Source: an uncultured Caulobacterales bacterium (lineage in GTDB: Bacteria; Pseudomonadota; Alphaproteobacteria; Caulobacterales; Caulobacteraceae). From it: DNA of 64,000 bases. This document shows, one piece after another, positions 59,283 through 64,000 of the stretch. Position 1 is the first letter of the stretch, and each line of letters begins with the position of its first letter. The notes under the pieces were generated by a model. It made no database searches. It was given only the letters and a program-made list of their open reading frames with translations, and was not told where the DNA came from. The position numbers and the translations under genes are program-made. Location: the NCBI GenBank assembly GCA_903900155.1, contig CAIUMD010000086.1, positions 62,001-126,000 of the forward strand, in the 5' to 3' direction.

Positions 59283-61949
59283 TCAGTAACGCAGGTTGAA
59301 GCCGAAGAAGTAGGCCGCGCCGAAGTCGGCGGTGACCATGGTCAGCTCGCGCTCCCAGCCGATCCACTCGGTGCGGTTGGCGCCGATCAGGTTCGAGGCC
59401 GTAAACTGGGCCCACAGATTGTCGTTGACCTTGTAGCGCACCTTGAAGTCCAGGGAGTCATCGGCGCCGTCATAGCGGTTGCGATAGGCCGTGGTGTTGT
59501 TCACCCGTTCCGACATCCGCAGGCTCATATAGTTGTAGGCCAGACGCGCCGACACCCGCCCCCGGTCGTAGGACAGGGCCACGTTGTAGGTGGTGTTGGG
59601 CTGACCGATCATCGTTTCCAGCTGGACCTCGGAGCCGTCGGTCATGGCCTGTTTGAAGTTGGTGTTCAGCAGGGTGACGTTGGTCGACACCGTGAAACCC
59701 TTCAGGGCCGGTGGCAGGATGAAGTCCAGCTCGCGCACCAGGTTCAGCTCGACGCCATAGACGTCGACCGGGCTGCCGGCGTTCTGGGGCTGGGTGACGA
59801 CGGCCTCGACCTGCTGGCCGTTCAGCTCGACCGTGGTCACGGCCGATGCGGTGAAGAACTCGTTGCGGATCTTCTTATAGAACAGGCTGGCCGACAGCAG
59901 GCCGCGCCCCTTCCCGAAATACCAGTCCAACGCCAGATCGGCATTGTCGGCGCGACGCGGCAGCAGATCGGGGTTCGAGCGCGCCAGGGTGATCGGCGAG
60001 GCCGTCTCGTTCAGGCGCTCGCCGACCGGGGCGATGGCGTTGAACGGCACACGGCCGACCGACTTCGAATAGGCCGAACGCAGCTTCACGTCGTCGGCCA
60101 GGTCGTAGCTGACATTCACCGACGGCAGGAAATCGCCGTAGCCGCCGCCGTTGCTGGTGTCGCCCCAGACGGTCCCGACCTGGCGACGGCCGCGAGCCTT
60201 GTTGGTGGTGTCCTCGTAGCGCGCCCCGGCCACCAGCTTCAGGCGCTCGCCGCTGTACCGCAGCAGGCCGTAACCATGCCAGACCGTCTCCTTCATCTTG
60301 TAGTCGAGGTTGTTGTCGTCGTTCGTCATCGGATCGAACGTCCACTGGCCGGGATTGGCGGCCAGGTGAGCGGCGAAATTGGCGTTCGAGGCCTTGGGGT
60401 CGATGACCAGGATGCACTGCCCGGCGCCCGCGCCCTGCATCTGGTAGCAGACGTCGCCGTTCAGCACCTTGGCGGCGGCCAGGTTGTAGGTGTTACCGGC
60501 GACGGGCAGGTAGCGGTCGCGGGTCTCGTCGAAGTCGCGGCGGTCGTGGCGCACCCCGGCCCCGACCTCGAAGCTCCAGTCGCCGACCAGGTCGCGGCCG
60601 TAGTCGGCCTTGGCCTCGTAGATGTCCTCGTTCAGCTCACGGCCGTCGAACTGACGGCGATACGGCGCATAGAGGCTGTAGTTGTTGAAGGCCGTCGGGT
60701 TCAGTGGCGTGAACACATAGTGCTGGCCCACCTGCTGGAAGGCGAAGTTCAGGTTGCTGCCGTTCTGGCGCCACTCGGCCCAGTCCTCCAGGTTCTCGAA
60801 GTGCGAGCCGGAATAGTTCAGGCGCCAGCTGAACTTGCCGCCGCCCGGCTTGTGGTCGCCGCCGGCCGTGACGGCCCAGACCGAACGCTCGAAGTCGAAC
60901 TGCCCCAGGTTCTCCTGGATCGACAGGCTGGAGGGGTTGCTCAGCTCGCCGCCGGTCGCGGTCTGGTTCGACAGCGTGCCGTTGCCGCCATGGGTCAGGA
61001 GGTCGGTCTGGCGCGCCTCGTCGTCGGTCGCGGTGTTCCAGAAGACACGGGCGAACATCTGGTCGTCGCGGGTCGGACGCCATTCCAGCTTGGCGCCGCC
61101 GCCGTAGCGGGTGCGGTTGTTGTGATAGAACATCCAGCGCCGCTCGCCCGGCACGGCCAGGCCCGTGCCGGGATAGGTCCCGGTGTTGGCGCCCGGCTGG
61201 CCAGCGTTGGCCCCGGCGGCGGTGTAGAAATAGCGCGTGCTGCCATACTCGGTCGTCGGCGAGTAGGAGTCGCGCTTGTAGTAGTTGGCGAACAGCACCA
61301 GGCCGAACTTGTCGGCGTCGCCGAAGGTGGTCCCGTACGAGGCGCTCATGGCGCCCGACGGACCCGAGCCCTCGAAGCCCTCGTTGTTCTCGTACTGGCC
61401 GATCTCGGCCGACAGGCGCAGGCCGCGGCGCGAGCGGTCGAAGGCGCTGGCGGTGCGGATGTCGATCAGGCCGCCGATGGCGCCGCCTTCCATGTTCGGC
61501 GTGAAGGTCTTGAAGACGTCGATGCGACCGGCCAGAGCGGCGGGCATGGCGTCCATGAACACCCGACGGCCGTTGCGGTCGGGCACGGCGATCGAGACGC
61601 CGTCGACCTGGGTATAGTTGTAGTTGGCGTTCATCGCCCGAACGGTGACGAACCGCGCCTCGCCCTGGTCGTTCTGCACGGCGATGCCGGGGATTCGGGC
61701 CAGGGCCTCGCCGATGTTGAAGTCCGGCAGCTTGCCCACGTCGTCCGAGGTGACGGAGTCGCTGACCCCCAGATTCTCGCGGCGCTCAGTAATGGCCAGG
61801 CGGTTCTGCAGGCGCGCGCCGGTGACGATCAGCGCGTCGACGGCGTCGGCAGGTTGGGTTTGAGCCGTCTGGGCCCAGGCGGTGTTGAGCGAGATCAGCG
61901 TCGCGACGGAGGTCAGCAGCAGGCTGCGAAGCGAGAAAAGCGGTTTCAT
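59283..61949 (-). CDS. TonB-dependent receptor of the Xanthomonas/Caulobacter type
   Basis: This encodes an 888-residue outer-membrane receptor. I start at 61949 (MKPLFSLRSLLLTSVATLIS), preceded by GGGG; the signal peptide ends AWAQ. The plug has SDDVGKLPDFNIGEALARIP, GIAVQNDQGEARFVTVRAMN and NMEGGAIGGLIDIRTASAFD, the pattern of the large carbohydrate-type receptors. The barrel ends in AYFFGFNLRY with the terminal aromatic residue. It heads the operon with GDPD and an MFS transporter and is divergent from the ROK regulator across 115 bp. Cargo is unknown; a phosphodiester- or glycoside-linked polymer is plausible from the neighbours. Confidence 0.93.
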   Translation of the reverse strand: MKPLFSLRSLLLTSVATLISLNTAWAQTAQTQPADAVDALIVTGARLQNRLAITERRENLGVSDSVTSDDVGKLPDFNIGEALARIPGIAVQNDQGEARFVTVRAMNANYNYTQVDGVSIAVPDRNGRRVFMDAMPAALAGRIDVFKTFTPNMEGGAIGGLIDIRTASAFDRSRRGLRLSAEIGQYENNEGFEGSGPSGAMSASYGTTFGDADKFGLVLFANYYKRDSYSPTTEYGSTRYFYTAAGANAGQPGANTGTYPGTGLAVPGERRWMFYHNNRTRYGGGAKLEWRPTRDDQMFARVFWNTATDDEARQTDLLTHGGNGTLSNQTATGGELSNPSSLSIQENLGQFDFERSVWAVTAGGDHKPGGGKFSWRLNYSGSHFENLEDWAEWRQNGSNLNFAFQQVGQHYVFTPLNPTAFNNYSLYAPYRRQFDGRELNEDIYEAKADYGRDLVGDWSFEVGAGVRHDRRDFDETRDRYLPVAGNTYNLAAAKVLNGDVCYQMQGAGAGQCILVIDPKASNANFAAHLAANPGQWTFDPMTNDDNNLDYKMKETVWHGYGLLRYSGERLKLVAGARYEDTTNKARGRRQVGTVWGDTSNGGGYGDFLPSVNVSYDLADDVKLRSAYSKSVGRVPFNAIAPVGERLNETASPITLARSNPDLLPRRADNADLALDWYFGKGRGLLSASLFYKKIRNEFFTASAVTTVELNGQQVEAVVTQPQNAGSPVDVYGVELNLVRELDFILPPALKGFTVSTNVTLLNTNFKQAMTDGSEVQLETMIGQPNTTYNVALSYDRGRVSARLAYNYMSLRMSERVNNTTAYRNRYDGADDSLDFKVRYKVNDNLWAQFTASNLIGANRTEWIGWERELTMVTADFGAAYFFGFNLRY

Positions 61950-62064
61950 GAAGCGCCCCATTTCGGTTGCCCATCGCATTACTCACTCAAACTCACTATT
62001 TTATGACAGCGCATTGAAATTGAGGGTTTGACGCGGCCGAAGCCGTCGCGCCAAAGACGGAACC
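61950..62064. promoter_or_regulatory. Divergent control region between receptor operon and ROK regulator
   Basis: This 115-bp gap contains an AT-richer stretch at 61979-62020 (ACTCACTCAAACTCACTATT and following). Two ACTCACT-type repeats are adjacent there. It is the expected operator region for the divergent ROK protein, but I see no clear palindrome. Confidence 0.4.
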
Positions 62065-63222
62065 ATGAGCAAGCAGACCGATCTGGACGTGCCCGCGACC
62101 TTCTCGCGACGGCTCGATGTGGCGGCCAGCCGCAACGAGCGGGCGCTGCTGAGCCTGATTTTGCGCTACGGCACGGTCGGACGGTCGGTGCTGGCGCGGG
62201 AGACGGACCTGACCATCCAGTCGGTGTCGCGCCTGATCGAGGGACTGGAGGCCCGCGGCCTGGTCCAGCGCGGCGAGCGGATCAGCACGCGTGGCAATCC
62301 CTCCGGCGGCTTTGGCATCGAGCTGGCGCCGGACGGGGCCTACACCCTGGGCGTCTCGCTGATGACTGACGCCCTGTCGGTGGTGCTGATGAATTTCCGG
62401 GGCGAGGCGCTGGAGAGTTGCTTCGAGCCGCGCTCGGACATGACCGCCCCGGCGGTGCTGGCGCGCGTGGAGGACCTGGCGCGGGCGATGATGGGCCGGC
62501 ACGTGGCCGATCGCAGCCGCATGCTGGGCGTCGGTGTCGCAGTGACCGGCTATTTCCTCGAGGACGGCCGCAAGCTGAACCCGCCCGCGCCCCTGGATGA
62601 TTTCGCCCTGGTCGACCTGCGCGGCATGTTCTCGCAACGCCTGGGCCTGCCGGTGATCATCGAGAACGACGCCAGCGCCGCCAGCGTGGCCGAAGGGTTC
62701 CTGGGCGTGGGCCGCGACCATCCCACCTTCGCCTATGTCCACTTCGCCGCCGGCGTCGGCGGCGCCGTGGTCGTCAAGGGCGAGCTGATGCGCGGCGCAC
62801 GCGGCAATGCCGGCGAGGTGGCGGGCGCCCTGCCCCCGGAGCTGTTCGACTCGCGCCCGACCATGGCCCTGCTGCTGGAGATGGTCCGCGAGGCCGGCGG
62901 CGACCTGGCCTCGATCTCGGACCTGGCCGCGCGCTTTTCGCTGGACCTGCCAGGCGTGGCGGCCTGGCGCGAGCGCGTCCGCGCGCCCCTGGACGTCATC
63001 ATCTCGGCGGTGGGCTCGGTGGTCGACCCCGAGGTCATCGTGCTGGGCGGCCGGATCCCGACAGCCTTGGCGCAGGCCCTGATCCCGGCGATCGCCCCCT
63101 TCGAGATGCCCCGCCGCGGCGCGCCACGCCCCCTGCCCCGGATCGTCCCGGCCCAGGTCGCGGGCGAACCCACCGCCCTGGGCGCCGCCGTCCTGCCCCT
63201 GAAGGCGCACCTCTTCGCCTAG
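62065..63222 (+). CDS. ROK-family transcriptional regulator lacking the zinc site
   Basis: This encodes a 385-residue ROK regulator (NagC/Mlc type). A winged helix at about 20-85 (ERALLSLILRYGTVGRSVLA followed by RETDLTIQSVSRLIEGLEAR) precedes a sugar-kinase-like domain with LGVGVAVTGYFLEDGRKLNP and PVIIENDASAASVAEGFLGV. The usual zinc motif CxCGxxGCLE after the conserved Gly-Asn-Ala-Gly-Glu (here GNAGEVAGALPPELF) is absent, so a sugar-binding regulator without structural zinc is likely. It is divergent from the receptor-GDPD-MFS operon and probably represses it. Its stop overlaps the LysR stop at CTAG. Confidence 0.91.
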   Translation: MSKQTDLDVPATFSRRLDVAASRNERALLSLILRYGTVGRSVLARETDLTIQSVSRLIEGLEARGLVQRGERISTRGNPSGGFGIELAPDGAYTLGVSLMTDALSVVLMNFRGEALESCFEPRSDMTAPAVLARVEDLARAMMGRHVADRSRMLGVGVAVTGYFLEDGRKLNPPAPLDDFALVDLRGMFSQRLGLPVIIENDASAASVAEGFLGVGRDHPTFAYVHFAAGVGGAVVVKGELMRGARGNAGEVAGALPPELFDSRPTMALLLEMVREAGGDLASISDLAARFSLDLPGVAAWRERVRAPLDVIISAVGSVVDPEVIVLGGRIPTALAQALIPAIAPFEMPRRGAPRPLPRIVPAQVAGEPTALGAAVLPLKAHLFA

Positions 63223-64000
63223 GCCAGAACCCGCCGGACCTGATCGGTCATGAACTTCACGAAGACCGAGATCTTGGGCAACGGCGCCCGACTGCGCGGC
63301 CATAGCAGGCGCAGAGCGCTGGTGCGCCGCTCGACGTCAGGCAGCACTTCGACCAGGCCGCCAGCCCGCAGCGGCCCAATCAACGCGAACGAAGGAATAT
63401 AGGCGATCCCACAGCCGGCTTCGGCCAGGCGGATCAACGGCTCCAACGAGGTGGCGGCCAGGGACACCGGCAAGTCCATGCCGTCGGGAACGGAGGGATC
63501 CCAGCCACCTAGTTTGCCGGTCTCGTAGAAGCGGTGATGCAGCAGTCGATGCCGCGCCAGGTCGGCCGGGACCAGCGGCAGACCTTCTCGGGCCAGATAG
63601 TTGGGCGCGGCCACAAGACGGAACGAGAAGTCGCTGAGCTTCACATGCATCAGGCGGCTGTCGCTGACCTCGCCCGTGCGGATCACCGCGTCGAAGCCGT
63701 CGTCGATCACGTCGACCAGGCGGTCGTTGTAGTCGAGATCCAGCTCGATGTCTGGATAGAGCGCCATGAACTGGCCCAGCAGCGGGGTCAGCAGGTCGCC
63801 GGCGAACGGGATGCCGACGCGCAAGCGGCCGCGCGGGCTGGCCGTGGTCTGGGCTAGGTCGGCCTCGGCCGCCTCCAGCTCGCCCAACACACGCCGACAG
63901 CGCTCCAGGAAGATCTCGCCTTCACGGGTCAGGGCGATGGCGCGGGTCGAGCGGTGGAACAGGCGCACGCCCAACTGGTCCTCCAGCTTGGCGACCGTCT
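63219..64000 (-). CDS. LysR-family transcriptional regulator, cut at the window end
   Basis: This is an incomplete gene whose 5' part lies beyond base 64000; the open frame continues to the last base. The visible 260 residues start inside the DNA-binding domain (KLEDQLGVRLFHRSTRAIAL TREG region, turn and second helix of the wing). The LysR substrate-binding domain follows (GRLRVGIPFAGDLLTPLLGQ, DVIDDGFDAVIRTGEVSDSR and GIAYIPSFALIGPLRAGGLV). The ligand is not deducible. It is convergent with the ROK gene, overlapping it by 4 bp. Confidence 0.92.
   Translation of the reverse strand, partial: TVAKLEDQLGVRLFHRSTRAIALTREGEIFLERCRRVLGELEAAEADLAQTTASPRGRLRVGIPFAGDLLTPLLGQFMALYPDIELDLDYNDRLVDVIDDGFDAVIRTGEVSDSRLMHVKLSDFSFRLVAAPNYLAREGLPLVPADLARHRLLHHRFYETGKLGGWDPSVPDGMDLPVSLAATSLEPLIRLAEAGCGIAYIPSFALIGPLRAGGLVEVLPDVERRTSALRLLWPRSRAPLPKISVFVKFMTDQVRRVLA

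Noticed and set aside
59091-62006. Plus-strand open frame of 971 codons
   Set aside because: It is antisense to the receptor and GDPD genes, with no domain or start signal.

Overview
The window is high-GC alphaproteobacterial DNA that I read as a chromosomal segment of a Caulobacterales member (Caulobacter or close kin). This rests on family recognition, not on a search. The clues are seven TonB-dependent receptors (two of the Xanthomonas/Caulobacter type), a cytochrome bo3 operon followed by SURF1 and RegBA, and many secreted polysaccharide-degrading enzymes. Genes are very tightly packed: no gap exceeds 300 bases, many same-strand neighbours overlap at ATGA or GTGA, and five convergent gene ends overlap by exactly 4 or 8 bp. 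I found no tRNA, rRNA, CRISPR array or insertion sequence. Bases 1-131 hold only an 18-bp palindrome.

Region 1 (132-4891) holds secreted pectin-type functions: a LamG protein, a 41-residue secreted peptide coupled to a GH28 polygalacturonase, and a large glycosidase of unresolved family. Region 2 (5006-9900) is an EmrAB/NodT-type drug efflux operon with a divergent TetR repressor and two near-identical palindromic operators. Region 3 (9897-15457) holds an alpha-L-rhamnosidase, a BNR/Asp-box sialidase-like enzyme, a tandem-ACT protein and a DUF1080 protein. Region 4 (15450-22153) is cyoABCD-surf1-regB-regA, which puts a quinol oxidase and its likely redox-sensing regulator in one transcription unit.

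Region 5 (22351-29065) has a metabolite/H+ symporter and a translationally coupled set: TonB receptor, carboxylesterase, TetR, SDR. Region 6 (29187-43344) looks like a polysaccharide utilisation locus: aldose epimerase, alginate-lyase-family enzyme, two receptors, a putative toroid-fold lyase, then FecR, ECF sigma and an STN-bearing transducer receptor. Region 7 (43568-53043) has two more receptors, an alpha/beta hydrolase, a cupin, an isochorismatase-like hydrolase and a second sigma/FecR pair. Region 8 (53187-56551) carries a truncated hydrolase remnant, a glycerate kinase, a hydroxyacid dehydrogenase, another remnant and a PL10 pectate lyase. Region 9 (56825-64000) is a receptor-GDPD-MFS operon with a divergent ROK regulator, then a LysR gene cut by the window end.

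The likely overall picture is outer-membrane capture of plant-type acidic polysaccharide (pectin, rhamnogalacturonan or other uronans), periplasmic cleavage by GH28, PL10, GH78 and lyases, mutarotation of products, and a route into glycerate metabolism. Two sigma/anti-sigma pairs and several one-component regulators probably control it. Several short out-of-frame coding remnants show that the locus has been rearranged by deletions.
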